From Oxytricha trifallax (lineage: Eukaryota > Ciliophora > Spirotrichea > Sporadotrichida > Oxytrichidae), in assembly GCA_000711775.1 (NCBI GenBank), contig ARYC01000825.1, forward strand, positions 35,070 through 99,069: a stretch of DNA of 64,000 bases, read 5' to 3'. Made by a program: the position numbers and the translations under genes. The notes below the pieces were generated by a model, which saw nothing but the letters and a program-made list of their open reading frames with translations, had not been told where the DNA came from and made no database searches. Positions within the stretch are counted from its first letter, which is position 1. Each line of letters starts with the position of its first letter. Below, piece after piece: positions 45,684 through 59,015 of the stretch.

Positions 45684-48300
45684 TTAATGAGTAATTTATG
45701 AGTTTTCAATAAGTATTAGTTATTATAAATTTGGTATTATTTTTTAAAAATAGATTTACACTTATAAATCATTCAAACTGCTAATAATTCAATTTTATAG
45801 TAAATTAATCTATTTAAAATTTATGTTTAACCCAATTTTGTTTACTTACATTTTTGTTGAATAATGCTATACTTTATTTTTTAGTATTCAGTAAATTAAA
45901 CTGGAGAAGCAACAGAAACCTAAGATTTGAAGGAAAATAACTACAATTAAAGCAAAAACTAGGATTTCAATTAAATGTAGTATAATAGAAATTAATAAAC
46001 TTAAGTAAAATTACTAATAAAATTAATTAGAGTTCCAAGTATTTATTATAACATATCTACTTATTTATCTTTTGTGAATAGAATAAGCGATTTATTATAT
46101 ACTTTGTATTAAGATATTAGTTTATAATATTTTGAAACTACTTAATTGTAAATAATTATCAAGAATTAATAATTATAATTAAACTTAGCTCAATTAACTT
46201 GAAGATTAATATATTTTTAGCGCACAACTTAAATTGCATAGACACGAAGAACCAACAGTTGGTATTATCAAACATAATTTAAATCAAAAATGTAATTTCT
46301 ATTTATTTTAGAAATTAATAGTTTTATTATCTTAATCTTAATAATTTAAAATATACAAAAAGCATTTAAAAATTAGCAACATATCAACCTAAAAAACAAT
46401 AAGCATATGATAGACATTATATAAGTTATGGATAAAACAAATGCTATTAAAGTTTAATGAATGTAATATACTTTAATTCATAATATACCATAGGTCAAGA
46501 TTTTACTAATTGTTTACTTATTTTTATGATTAAAAATTAAATTAATGAGATCTATATGTTCTAATGATTTTTTTGTATTTGCATTTTCAACAAACATTTG
46601 CTATTAATTTTTATTAATTAATTGAGTTTCCAAGCGAATATGTTTCATAAAACGTATAATCAAATGTAAACATGGGAGTTAGAATAGTTAAATTTTACCT
46701 AAGTTCATATCATTTCAATCTAGGCATTGGACAGTAGACTTTCTCATCCGATTCATCTAATTCATACATATTGCAATTACATAAATAAGCATAAGTTATT
46801 CCTAAGTTAAAACATATTACTTAACAAAATCAACCCAAATTTCCACAATTCAAATCTGAATTATAATATTCATAAAACAGCTTAGCAAATCTATATATTC
46901 CTCTAGATTTTTCTTGTTCGTGAAGAGTTTAAATACTCTTTTCTTTTCCTGCATTTACTTCTATAGTTGCTTAATATCCAACAATTATATGTGTAAACTC
47001 TTATAATTTATGATAATATTACTTACTACACTTATAAAAGTAAATAAGTTATAAAGTAAATTTAAGAGGAAGATTTAGTAGATTTTGGGGGTTTATTTTC
47101 AGTTGGAAGTATCGTTACATAGTGCAGTACTATAAATATTCCCATAATTTGTCAATATGAGTGCTACCACATGTTCAGACTTATTTGATTTATTAGGGTA
47201 AACAGAAGTACCAAACTCTTAGGGTGTTTCATTAAAGATTAAAAGGCAAGTTTGACTACAAAAGCTGTAATAAAAACAATTGGATTTTATGATTTATATA
47301 AATATATATATATTTATAATCTTAATTTATAGGCACTGTTCTAAATAATAATAGATGTTAATTATTGTGGGGAATAGTGTGAGATTGCTTAAGATTTATT
47401 AGAATTAAGAGATTCAAATATATTAACACTACCACTGTATTTATCAAAAAATATACAAGCAGAAACGGAGAGGAGAAAATATTAAAATTAATTATCTGAT
47501 GGGACATGCTATAATTTGTAATTTTATTTCTGAAATATATTTCTAATAGCTAGTTGACATTTTTATATCTAATACTAACTAATTTAAAAGCTTTATGATA
47601 AGTTTATATAATTAAAACTATTTATATGATGATTAATACAAAAGAACATGCACTAAATTATATCAGATACTATTTAATTTATTTGCTATTAATTCTATAT
47701 TTGCTCTCTACAAAATACTAATATTCTGATATATAATATATAATCTATACATATATTTTTTGACTAATAGAAAATAAAGAGCTTTTTCAAAATACAAACA
47801 GGACTATGGCTAATCTAAAATGGCATAACGAATGAATTTTTCTCTCATAATGAATTTCCAATAAATAATAATTATAACAGATAATGCTAGATGATGTTAC
47901 TCATAACATTTAATAAAAATTAATTATTTTAAAAAAATATAAAAGATAAAGCTATATTAATTACTATATATTTAAGCTTACAGAATTCTGATTAATTAAA
48001 TATGGATTTGGCTTATCATTCCAAATAATCAATTTCAAATCCAGAAACAACTTCAATATTAATAATTATATAAATATGATAATACTGAAATGGGGATTTT
48101 CTTAAAGTTAATAATATTTGAACAAAATAAATAAATTTATAGATGAAATACATATAAAGTCCATTAACCTCAAACTTATTAGAGGGTTGAATAAAAATAA
48201 AATATGAAATTAATATTAATACTATTATTAAAATACATTAGAAATGAAAATTTTTGAGGGATGCAATAAAATATTTAAAAATATTAATTTTAACTACAAC
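45684..48300. other. AT-rich DNA, nothing recognised
   Basis: No supported gene. A slightly GC-richer patch near 47090-47250 gives no consistent frame. Confidence 0.5.
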
Positions 48301-48558
48301 TAATTTACTAAATTCTTAATTGTAATATGATTTTGAACGCATTTAAAATTTTAAATATCTTTTTAATTATTAACTATGACCAAATAGTACTGTCTATATT
48401 TGTACAGTTTAAGAATATAAGTATATAAATTAAGAAGTACTTATTAATTGCTCATTTTACATTGTACAGTTTTTAAATTAGTGTTTTTTTAAAATCATAT
48501 TGCACAGAATGAAAAGTAATTAATAATTGTTAGTAACTTTAATTCTAATAATTACTTA
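48301..48558. repeat. Long terminal inverted repeat, left
   Basis: It shares with the right end, in order: aaattcttaattgtaat, ttttgaacgcatttaaaatt, tgaccaaatagt, ttgtacagtttaag, attttacattgtacagtttt, atcatattgcacagaatgaa and ctttaattctaataattact. Mismatches and small gaps show age. Confidence 0.8.
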
Positions 48559-48826
48559 AGTATTAAAATGGAAGGCATAGAGAGGTTTGAGAAAAAAAAT
48601 TAAATCTGAGATAAAGAAAAATAAGTTATTTTAAGGATAAAAAGGCTTTTTTTAGGTTAATCTTGTAGCAACACCAAACCCCATATATCAAAGTTGCCAT
48701 GCTCTATCCAATCATGTTGAATTTATTCGAACTTTTTTACCAGAATTTTCAAAACAAACTATTCTAATCTCATTTATAATAAAGAAATGTAATTAACAAA
48801 AAAGGCTACTTAATCATTAAGATGAA

Positions 48827-50164
48827 ATGAAGACCAATGAGCGCCACACATTTGTATTTAAGATCAACGATAAAGACGGAAACAGATTCACACAATGTAG
48901 CGAGAAATATCTCAGTTAACTTCGGAGTTTTACCATTCACTCATCTTCCACTGTACTATAGATGAGTCCAGAAGATATAAAATTAATGATGCAGCTAAAG
49001 CTAGAGTGCCTATAACTTTGCAAGAATTACTTTAGCGGAGAGATTACCTCAAGCACAGGAGAGTGAAGAGGCTGCAATTTGTCTTCTAGGTATTGGGCAA
49101 TGTTATACTAAGGAAATTCTTTACAAACTTGGAAAAGCTAATTCTTCACTGTGATGATTCAAGCCATTTCTAGGAATTTATATCATTCGTTAAAGTTAAT
49201 TGGCGTTTAAGGGAGACAGAAGGTCCTCGTTATATGCCTTATCAGAATCTTAAAATAGTATGACCAATACTTTTAAACAACTAACGAGAGCTAAAAAGAT
49301 AAGCGAGTGAAAACTTGTATTGAATGTATAAAGATGACTATGAAGTTTGCTATTAGATAGTGCAACATCACAAAAAGTTGGTAATTATTCAAAGTTACTA
49401 ATAGAAAATCCTCTCTAAGTCAGGGCCATAATTAACTAAGTTATAATCTCTCATTGCCTTTCTAAAACGCTATGGCGCCTTATCTCCTTACTGTAATCAT
49501 CACAATATAATACCCTAAAGAAATTATGTACTTTAGTGCTGTGGATAAGCTCTTCAGAACAATCATTAGAAAATGTCCGGATAAGGTAAATGTTGTCTAG
49601 CTATTGAGGAGCCAAACACAGGAAAGGCTCAAATAACAAAACTGTTGAGAAAAATTTTTACAACGGAGGACGTCAAAATATTGAATAGATAATTTTGCAT
49701 CTGTCCAGCAAGCCATTTTCAGAACCGCAAATTGAGATCACGGATGAAATAACGAGAGAAAAGGAAAAAAGATTGATGATCTCAAGACCTTCTTTGAGAG
49801 CAAGGAGTACCATGTAAACTATAAATGCTTAATTCTCATTATATAAAATTTAAAAGTGACAAGTAATAGACATTTCTAAAAACTTGCCGTTTGAATAAAT
49901 GAATTCATTAGACAAAAAGCATTTAATCCGAGAATACTTAAAGTGAGATATTCAGAGATGACGATCAGACAGGATGAGAAGTTCTCTCTTAATAAGGTTG
50001 AGTAAAACTCTACTTTTTAAAATAAATTAGAGGAAAGGGATGCCAAGTTGATGATGGAAGAGGAGACAATCATAGAAGATAACAAACACTCGAAGAAACA
50101 TGAGATTAAGCAAAGTTAAAAGAACGAAGATCAAGAAGATTAAATAGAATAACCAGCAATCTGA
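48827..50164 (+). pseudogene. SF3-type helicase gene (copy 2), frameshifted
   Basis: ATG opens MKTNERHTFVFKINDKDGNR; then VLQMSPEDIKLMMQLKLECL; FTNLEKLILHCDDSSHFQEF; DDYEVCYQ and KILSKSGPQLTKLQSLIAFL; then FSAVDKLFRTIIRKCPDKVN just before a damaged Walker A (EEPNTGKA, Ser/Thr lost) near 49603. DEITREKE near 49745 stands at the Walker B position, and KVTSN near 49858 at motif C. The tail is acidic (EERDAKLMMEEETIIEDN), ending at TGA 50162. Several of these blocks align with copy 1. Five or more shifts break it. Confidence 0.65.
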
Positions 50165-50172
50165 ACTATATC

Positions 50173-50433
50173 AGTAATTATTAGAATTAAAGTTCCTAAT
50201 AATTATAAATCACTTTTCATTCTGTGCAATATGATTTTAAAAAAAACTAATTTCAAAACTGGACAATGTAAAATGCATATTTATTAAATAATCCTTGAAA
50301 AAAAGGTTATTTCCTTAAACTGTACAAATTTAGACTGTAAAATATGGTCATAATTAATAATTAAAAATATATTTATAATTTTAAATGTGGTCAAAATCAA
50401 GTTACAATTAAGAGTTTAATAAATTAAAATTTA
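50173..50433. repeat. Long terminal inverted repeat, right
   Basis: Inverted partner of 48301-48558 (agtaattattagaattaaag ... caattaagagtttaataaat). Confidence 0.8.
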
Positions 50434-51979
50434 AAAATAAATAATATAATAAAATATATTGACTTGAAATTTAAAAATTTAAAAAGATTGAATAACATGT
50501 AAAGATAAATGATAATATATATTTTGTTAATATATAAAGAATAATTATATAAATAAAATATAGATTCAAAATTAAAAAATTTGATTAACAAGATAAATTC
50601 ACAGGCAAGAAAGATAATGATAAAATATTACAAAAATATAAGATAATAAATTAAAATAAAATTATAAAATTAAAAATAAATGAAAACTATCATGGTTAGT
50701 TAAAATAATATCCTATTAATATGTATTAAAGATATAAGGATATTAATATATATTGATAAAAATATCTATACAATGGGGATACTAAACTCCCTATAATTTT
50801 ATATGCACCAAAGAGGGAAGTTTCCTGCCCATACAAAAAAAATATGTAATATTTTTTAAATTTCTTAAAATATTTATGATAAACTATGAATTAATTTTTA
50901 TAACCTATCATCCATTATCATTTCTACCTTGATAAAGATAGTAAGTATTTAATGAAAATCACATTAATTATTAATAAAAAGCATATAGTTCATCATTGTT
51001 TTTAATATATAATTTGGCAAAGAATAAATATAAACCTTGAAAAATATACTACTAAATGTTATTTAGTATATGATAATGGTCATTGAGATTAGGATTTATG
51101 TGTGTATAATATTTTTATTGCAAAATAATATTAAATTTAATGTTGGGTCAAAAAACTACCGAAGAAAGCAGTAATCCACACCCATATCATATTAAAAACA
51201 AAATTTCAAATTATTAATATAATAAGTAGTGAAAAATATTATTATTAAAGTAAAAATAAAATAAAATAATTAAAAAGTTAAAAAAATATCCACATTAAAG
51301 AGTGAATTCAAATCAACACTTTCCTCACAACCAAACTCAAGCTTATTCATGTCTATTTTAATTTGTTAATTTAATCATTGAGATATATGAGCTATTCGAC
51401 CACACTTTACAAATTAAAATATCTTCGAATTCAAATATTTTATAGTTATTAACAAATTTTATTCTTATTTATTTTATATGTTAAATAATTTTATTAATAT
51501 TATCTTCAACTAACTTAATTTATTTGATTCTTCTTTTTCTATTTTAATTCTTTTTACTATAATATTCTTTTATTATCTACTTTAATGTAATTATTCTTTA
51601 CATAAAAGTTTTAGTTATTTACTTTTTTGCCCCTTTTTATAAAATTTATTAAGCAACAAATTAAACTATTTTATTAATACTACAATTTTATTATTGATAA
51701 AATACATTCGAATCGGGGCATATGTAAATATAAATGCGAAACTATTTATATAAATTAATAACTGCCATTAATTAGAAAAATTTTAAAATCAAATTATGTC
51801 CCTATTTAGTTAACTACCTTATATTCAAATTAAAATTATGTGATTATTTAATATTAAATTTTAACCCAAATTAGAAATATATGGTTCCAGTTGAATTATT
51901 TATTTTATTATTTATCCAATTCATTTATCTTTTAGTGGAGAATCTGAAGTTACAGCACCCACAAAACTTCATATTTTTT
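50434..51979. other. AT-rich DNA, nothing recognised
   Basis: No supported gene or repeat. Confidence 0.5.
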
Positions 51980-54900
51980 GCAGATATTAATAAATCAATG
52001 TTTGAAATTTATTAGAAGATATCCTATGCCCTTAATTACTAAAATTTTTGGGTTAACTTCATCTAAAAAATTGATAATTTTGACTATTAAATCTATGCCA
52101 AGTACTTTTCTTTAGATGGTGACAATATCTATTTTAAATTTAAAGGAAGTGTAGTTGAGTTGAATCTCCAGACTGGTTAGATAGTTTGCTTTCGACTTCC
52201 AAGGCTTTTCTTAAAACTTCATTATTATTGAGGAAGAAATATCTTACTTCTATGTTTTTAAGATAATTTGCACTTTCTTTTATACGATTGTATGGTTCCT
52301 CTTTGGGTTGTATCAGTCCAGATGAAGATACCCTGAAGATATTATCAAGATATGTTGAAAATATCTTAAAAATCAAAGTTGAAAATAGTTTGCTAACAAT
52401 GAAACAATTGAATTCCTCGTCATTAATGAATGGGGCAAAGGAATTTTCTATGACAATGCCTTCTGATTTTAAGACACATAATATGCAGTGTAAATTTCAA
52501 CGTTATTGATTTTACCCTAAAATATGACTAAGTAAAATTATGTTCAAAATGTTAGTGTATTAATGAGAAAATTCATCTTGCTTTATAATTAAACTTGTGA
52601 GATATATAGATCAAATAGAAATGCCAAAGTTTATGCAACAAAAGTGGATGCAATTTTTGTAAATTAGATAGAAATAATTGGGTAAATTAACACAGTTTTG
52701 TTTAACTTAGTAACTCTTTGCTTTTACGAATTAAGAGTGGGATTGAGCAACTAAAATTCTCATAAAATTGGTACTTTCAAAACAATCCAAAAGCAAGAAT
52801 TAAATTTACTTTCCCCAAATTTTATATATAGGGATTCTTCAATTTATCAAGTAAGGTTATATGGCTTAAAGTTAGTTTATATAGCTTATGGACCTAATTT
52901 GATAATCTACTCGAGCCATACTTGTTAGCTTCTGACCCACTTAAATATATCTCTAGGCTTGTTGATCGGGGATTATGAAACGCAGATAAGCCCAAAATAT
53001 TACTTTTCTTTCAATCTATCAAGTTTCTAAAACTTGGAAGAATTCTTCATAAGCTTGACTTAAGACTTTCTCCCTTATTCAAATTAAGATATTGTGTAGC
53101 TTTACAAGAAACCAGCTTTAAAAGATAAAAGAGCTAGATTCTATGATGTAAACACAATTAAGAATTAACCAATTTAAATTATGGATAGAATTTTGAAAGA
53201 TTCTATCTTAAATGCATAATGAATGATAAAGTTTAATTACGAGTAATCTAATATAAAACCATCTATATCGAATGTATCAGAGACTACTAAGATAGCTATA
53301 TAGTTGGAATCTCGAAAAATAATGGTTATGATTGGATCTATGTTTATGACACACCTCTGAAATTTATATAGTTACCAAAGCTTAAATCGATAAGTCCATC
53401 AATTGTTCCTTCAAATTTAAAATCAAATGATATTATGGAGTTTAATGGAACAAATATCCTTATTTTACCAAACTTTTCAATTTATATTGCATAGCATCTA
53501 TATTTATCAAGGAAAATATATGAATCCTTTATATAAATTACAGTCGAGCCTTCTACATAGCTTATAGAAACCAGCTAAGCAACAAATTTATAGCTCAAAG
53601 ATAATGATTAATACTATGGTGGATTAAATATATATCTTGGTAGAGGAGTTATGAAAGATTATTTCTCTTATGCTGTTATCAAGTCATAAGAATGAAGCTA
53701 GTTGATAATTTATGAATCGAACTTTGATTTAATTTATGATGTTATATACTGCATTTTTGTTAATCTGACCTTTAAATTTACAAGAATATACTTAAGTTCC
53801 TGTCTTTGTGTATCATTTTAGAGTAAAACTTACGATTTTACATAATATATGGGAGAATTAGTAATATTGCCAAATAGACCACAAATCAAATAATTTTCAT
53901 GTAAAAATTGTGAAATAATGCTCAGTTGAGACTTTATGATAATATAACTATTGTTTAATAAGGATCAAAACAGTAACGTTAAATTTGTTGAATCAGTATA
54001 AAGCGGATATCTATATATATAAATAGGGATATAAGATATTGCAATATGTCTGAATGATCCATTCCTATAGATTTTATGCACTATTTATATCTCACTCTTT
54101 CAAGTTTAAATGTTTATATTAAAAGTAACGCTCTTAATATTTAAATTAATTTTTTTCGTTCTAAAACTAAGCTATATAATTTCACCAGAGTTCTTATCTG
54201 AAGTTTCTTCATGAGTTATTAGATTTTAGAGTATCAAGCAACTTCCTAAACCAATCTTGATTGTACTATAAATTTATCAAATCTATTGGCAATTTAACAT
54301 TCTACTCTTCTGGTGTGTCTGATAATTTTGACTTAAAAATGCTAACCAAATTTCTAAATTAACCTTGGGTATATTTATGGTATTTAAGTATCATTTGATA
54401 ATAAAACATGATCTAAACTCTATGAAGTTGTGATATCTAGGAAGTATTTAAATTAAATTGTCAAATAAAATCCTGAATAAATTTGCTAAATTAAATTAAG
54501 CCTCTAGAATTAATTTTCATTCTAAGAGAACCACTCTTGGATTAATGTTTGTAACAGTCCTATAAGTGCTTATTGTATTAGAAATATAATGCTAACATTA
54601 CAGCAACTTTAGACGATAGATTAATAAAATGATAACTATTTGCAGGAAGCTTTTCAACAACAATTTATAGTTTTTAAATTGGCTTAAGAATTAACATAGA
54701 GTTCTTACCATTTAATAAAACAAATAACTTACAAAAGTTATTGAGCAATAACCCCCAGCGAGGGGCCGCTAAGTTATTTTTTCTCATTTCTATAAAATGT
54801 TCTATAAAATGTTCTAAAAATGATTAAAACATCAAAGTAACATGTTATAACGGGTCAAAAATGACTTTTTTGTGGAATCTTTAGCAACTCAGATCATAGT

Positions 54901-57565
54901 AAAATTATACATTAACATCATAAAAACATTAGATTTTAATATATATAAATAATTTTTTTCAATCTTTTATGTATAAATTAATTGCGATTTCACTAATTTG
55001 ATTACTAATACAATGATTAACTGATATAAAAGGATGAAAAGCTTTCTTTTAATGTGATAAAATACATCTTTAAACCTTATATCAGTTAATCATTGTATTA
55101 GTAATCAAATTAGTGAAATCGCAATTAATTTATACATAAAAGATTGAAAAAAATTATTTATATATATTAAAAATCTAATGTTTTTATGATGTTAATGTAT
55201 AATTTTACTATGATCTGAGTTGCTAAAGATTCCACAAAAAAGTCATTTTTGACCCGTTATAACATGTTACTTTGATGTTTTAATCATTTTTAGAACATTT
55301 TATAGAACATTTTATAGAAATGAGAAAAAAAACTTAGAGTCCTTCGCTGGGGATTATTGCTAAAGTTATTCAAATCTAAAATAACCTTTTGATAGAAAGT
55401 ATGACTATTAAATTCATCATAAATCCCCTATTAAAGTAAACTTTGGTATTAACAGGAAAGAATCTTGAGACTTTTGAATAGTGTATAATAATTACATGTC
55501 CAGGTTAAACCTCGGAGATAGATGCAATTTACCAAAAATCTTAGTTGAAATGTGTATTGTCAATTTTTAATAATAAACTCGCTAATGATGAGAGATTTGT
55601 AAAAGTCAAACTTAAGCAAGATGTAAAAATTTTTTAAACTGATAGTCAGCTCTTAATTCAGATGATTGGAAGACTCTAAATCACTGATTAAAGAGTGTCT
55701 AGCAGCTTCATTTAAGTTGTGTTAAATAAGTACTTCAATCATTCAGGTATAGGTATAGATTACTATTATATTTAGCATAAATTTGTAAAACTACACAACT
55801 TATAATAAATTTGATAATAACTCTAAGAATTAAGAATAGAGTAAAATATAACTCTTAAACTTAATAGACCGATATCATCTCGATTTAAAATCAAAATACT
55901 TATTAATTTACTGTATTTAAAAATGTAACTTACTCAAAATGATTGATAGTTTTTAAACCGAACAATGCTATCAATTTCTTAACATCTGATACTTACTGCG
56001 AATTAAGAAATTAGCTAACTAATTCTAAATTAGGGCAAAAGACTTAAATTGAGAGCTTAATATGACAGAGAATCATTTGGCTGATAAATTACTAACAATT
56101 TAATTACTCAAGGATTGCGGTGGTACTGCATTATTCCATAAGATAAATCTATTGATGATCCTGAATTAATTCAGGTTTTTTAAGATTTTTAAATTGAAGA
56201 CTACAAGCATGGGATTGTATATAAAATAAACTGTAAAAGAGTTGCTGTCCAAAGGTAAATAAAGTTGGATATTTTACATACTTAAAGATTATAGATAGCT
56301 TAAGCTACTTCAATAATCAATTGAAAATAATAGTTCAATCTAAGTAAGATATTTCAATACCAAGTGCTCATTTTTTCAACTTTTGAATCAAAGTATTTAT
56401 GGCTCATTAAGTAAAGTTGTAACAAATTTCTATTAGTGCATGATTTAGTGTTCCGAAATTTGACTTAATTAATCTTAATTCATAACTTTACTTATCTGAC
56501 AACTATTATAAGATTGACTATTTTATGATATCACTTGATGGCTTGATATGGAGAGCTTCCCAAGAAATTCAAGCAAAGTTTAATATGATGCCTATAATAA
56601 CAAATGTTTCTATGAATACTCTATTCGAAAGTGAAGGCACTTATCCATTCATAATCAAGGGCATGAACTTACACCCAGATCTGAATTATACGTGAGATGG
56701 ATACAATTTAAATGCTCCTATTAAAATAAGACAGAAAAAGAAAATTACTTTTTTTACCAAAACTGCCAAACTATCATTCAACTCCTAAAATTAAAATAAA
56801 ATGCTTTATTGAAAAGTGGATATCAAACAAATTTTAAAGAATCAAGTCTCATTAGTAATTACACTACAATCATATCCATCCAAATATTATCTAATTAGAA
56901 GTATGAGCCTTTAACATAACAATTTAATATTACTTCAGATACAAAGATTAACTTTGCGACATTCTTGTCAAAATGATTTTCCTAAGATTATAAAAATAGA
57001 GTGATGTGTTAGATTTTAGGAGCTCTTCAATAAGATGATAATTACTATATAAATGCGATAATTCAAGATAATTACGCGATTTGCTTGCTTAAGTTTAAGA
57101 TATTTTCGTCTACTCTAACATTTGGATGTGAGCTTGGTATATTTTGGTAACACTTCTCTGACATTTAAACCAATAAAAGTTTTCATCTTGCCAATAATTC
57201 CAAACCTCTTACTATGTAACATTAATCAACCAAAAATACTGAACGTTACCTTCAATTCAAGATAAAGTCATCCTTAACTTAAAGTAATGACCTCTATATA
57301 TAGGGAACAATCACACGAAAACATAGTTAAACTTCATAAATTTCAAATTTTCAGAAGCTAGCATGGTAGAACCTTGCAAGAAAAACTTAACTTAATAGAT
57401 ATGAACATTTTGCCTAGTGCTGAAGAAATTCTATCTCCTTATAATTCCAGTGCTTTGGCTTTAAATGTATTTAGTTTTTAGAAGTTTCTTAGAGTTTTAG
57501 ATTAACAAGGTTTAATTCTAAGGATCGATAGAGAAATAAAATTTGAGTTGATGATAAAAAATTTA
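51980..57565 (+). pseudogene. Large decayed gene, possibly a big repetitive surface-type protein
   Basis: Protein-like blocks follow one another on the plus strand with frequent single-base shifts: YFSLDGDNIYFKFKGSVVEL near 52110; YGSSLGCISPDEDTLKILSR near 52290; DSYIVGISKNNGYDWIYVYD near 53300; DIMEFNGTNILILPNFSIYI near 53430; NNLITQGLRWYCIIPQDKSI near 56100; NVSMNTLFESEGTYPFIIKG near 56605; INFATFLSK near 56950; LSPYNSSALALNVFSFQKFL near 57435. Beta-rich, Asn/Ser/Tyr-rich text of this kind is common in large ciliate surface proteins, but I recognise no family. At least ten frame changes plus a 0.6-kb foldback inside make it a pseudogene. The start is not clear. Confidence 0.5.
54743..55361. 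mobile_element. Foldback element, 619 bp, nearly all palindrome
   Basis: Arms of about 285-290 bp are inverted copies with very few differences (left ccagcgaggggccgctaag, right cttagagtccttcgctgg; inner part aattgcgatttcactaattt). The centre is near 55050. A 9-bp target duplication, aaagttatt, lies at 54734-54742 and 55362-55370. One arm is related to the repeat at 41343-41720. No ORF. The high identity of the arms suggests recent insertion or gene conversion between arms. Confidence 0.85.
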
Positions 57566-57950
57566 AATGTAAATACATTATTTTTTTTGTTATTAAAATA
57601 GCAAATTAAAATTTTGAATTTATTTATAAATTAAATAATTTTGCATAATTCATCAATTTAAAACTCTTTTTTTTGTTAAATAAATAACTATTATGTATAA
57701 ATATTATAACAATTCATTTTAATTTTTTTTAAAAATTGTTTTATGTAAGAAATATTATTCAGATAAGTTAATTTGATCAATAAAATGTTAATCTATCAAT
57801 GTATATAAAAATTGAATTTAACATAATTTTATTTAAATTCAGTAAGTTGTGATTAAATTTAATTAAATTGCTCTAAACCCTTAATCATGCCAAATTAAAT
57901 TAAACTTTTCTTGACATTTAATCATGCATAAACGATAAAAATATCATTGA
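57566..57950. other. AT-rich gap
   Basis: Very AT-rich with long T runs and no feature. Confidence 0.5.
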
Positions 57951-58469
57951 TTTTATTATTTTTATAAATATTTATAGCATATAAGGTATAATAGGCCCAT
58001 TCCGACTCTTTCATACTCGTACTCTTTTAAAGCTGAGTAGCCCCCATAAATTAATCTAGCAGATCTAACATCTCTTTTAAAGGATTCGTAACGCCCATCA
58101 AGTTCACACTTTTCGAATCTTAGTTCTAGAATAACAGGTCCCCTCCTACTAAACTTCAATTCCTTCAGATATATTCAAGGAGGGAACTTCGTAAGAGGTC
58201 AAGTAAGATATCCATAATTTACTCACGACTCATTGAATGATTAAGACTTTGACAAAACAAAAGTTCCTAAAAAATTGTTAAAAGTATTGCAAAAGTTGAA
58301 CTCTGACTTTACAATTCCTCTATCTAATAGTGATAAAATTTAAAGAAAAATTACGTAGGACTAAAATTATATAATTCCATCACTGTTGAGAAGATATAAA
58401 TTGAAAAATGATTAAAAAACAGAAAATAAACCTGATCATTAAAACAGTTTTAAATTAATAATGAGTTGA
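57951..58469 (+). other. Gene-like open frame, unassigned
   Basis: Open between TGA codons for 172 codons, with convincing composition from about 57995: RPIPTLSYSYSFKAEQPPQI, then NLADLTSLLKDSQRP and ITGPLLLNFNSFRYIQGGNF, then KVPKKLLKVLQKLNSDFTIP and NYIIPSLLRRYKLKND. GC is clearly above the flanks up to about 58330. No recognised domain. A 65-codon frame on the other strand over 57962-58159 is less varied and is taken as a shadow. Confidence 0.45.
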
Positions 58470-58645
58470 TATAAAAATATAATTAAAAGTGATTAAATTA
58501 ACCTAATTGATCACTAGATAAGTTGACAGCACAAACAGTGACAGATACAAAAGACAGCACCACGATTTCCACATCAACCAAACTAAACAAGTTATAAAAA
58601 TTATTATTTTGTCAAGAAAATAACAAACCAAATAAATAGATGTGA

Positions 58646-58996
58646 ACAAATATAAATGAAGAACTAAAACTCTAAAAACAGCGTTAAAACACATTTATGG
58701 GCAATGTTTAAAAGAAACAAGAAAGACGAAATAATTTTTATCAACAATGTGCAAATAGAACTAAATATATTAGCAAAAATTTCCTTGAACATCAAAATAA
58801 TGGAGAAAAATTGACACACATATAAAAGGATAAAATATTTAATGATGAAGTAAGAAGTGAAATTAGAGAATTTAATCAATAATAGAAATAATATGAAAAC
58901 AATATTGGGTAAAGATAAGATGTTTGTAACCAAAAGAGATATGTCGATTTCAAGATTTCGCTTAATTAATAACCTCAAAGTATTAAACTTGACTGA
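58646..58996 (+). other. Gln/Asn-rich open frame, possible continuation of the previous one
   Basis: 116 codons between TGAs: NEELKLQKQRQNTFMGNV, then KKQERRNNFYQQCANRTKYI and FNDEVRSEIREFNQQQKQYE, ending QSIKLD. Hydrophilic and helical. It ends 17 bp before a foldback element. Long hydrophobic frames on the opposite strand are its shadow. Confidence 0.35.
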
Positions 58997-59015
58997 TCTG
59001 AAAGCAGTACAAATT

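Larger units (their letters stand above)
48301..50433 (+). mobile_element. Long-TIR element with one SF3-helicase gene (novel-looking transposon)
   Basis: About 260-bp inverted repeats at 48301-48558 and 50173-50433 bracket a single rightward gene (48827-50164) that belongs to the same family as the SF3-helicase gene at 22611-23850. No transposase-like frame is present. The ORF stops just before the right repeat, so gene and repeats look like one unit. The target duplication is not clear because the outer edges fade into AT-rich DNA. Confidence 0.7.

Noticed and set aside
52140..52376. Minus-strand ORF over 52140-52376
   Set aside because: The plus strand carries longer, better connected protein-like blocks that continue for kilobases.
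58503..58978. Hydrophobic minus-strand ORFs resembling membrane proteins
   Set aside because: They are shadows of a Gln/Asn/Lys-rich plus-strand frame: antisense of AAY codons reads as Phe/Ile/Leu.
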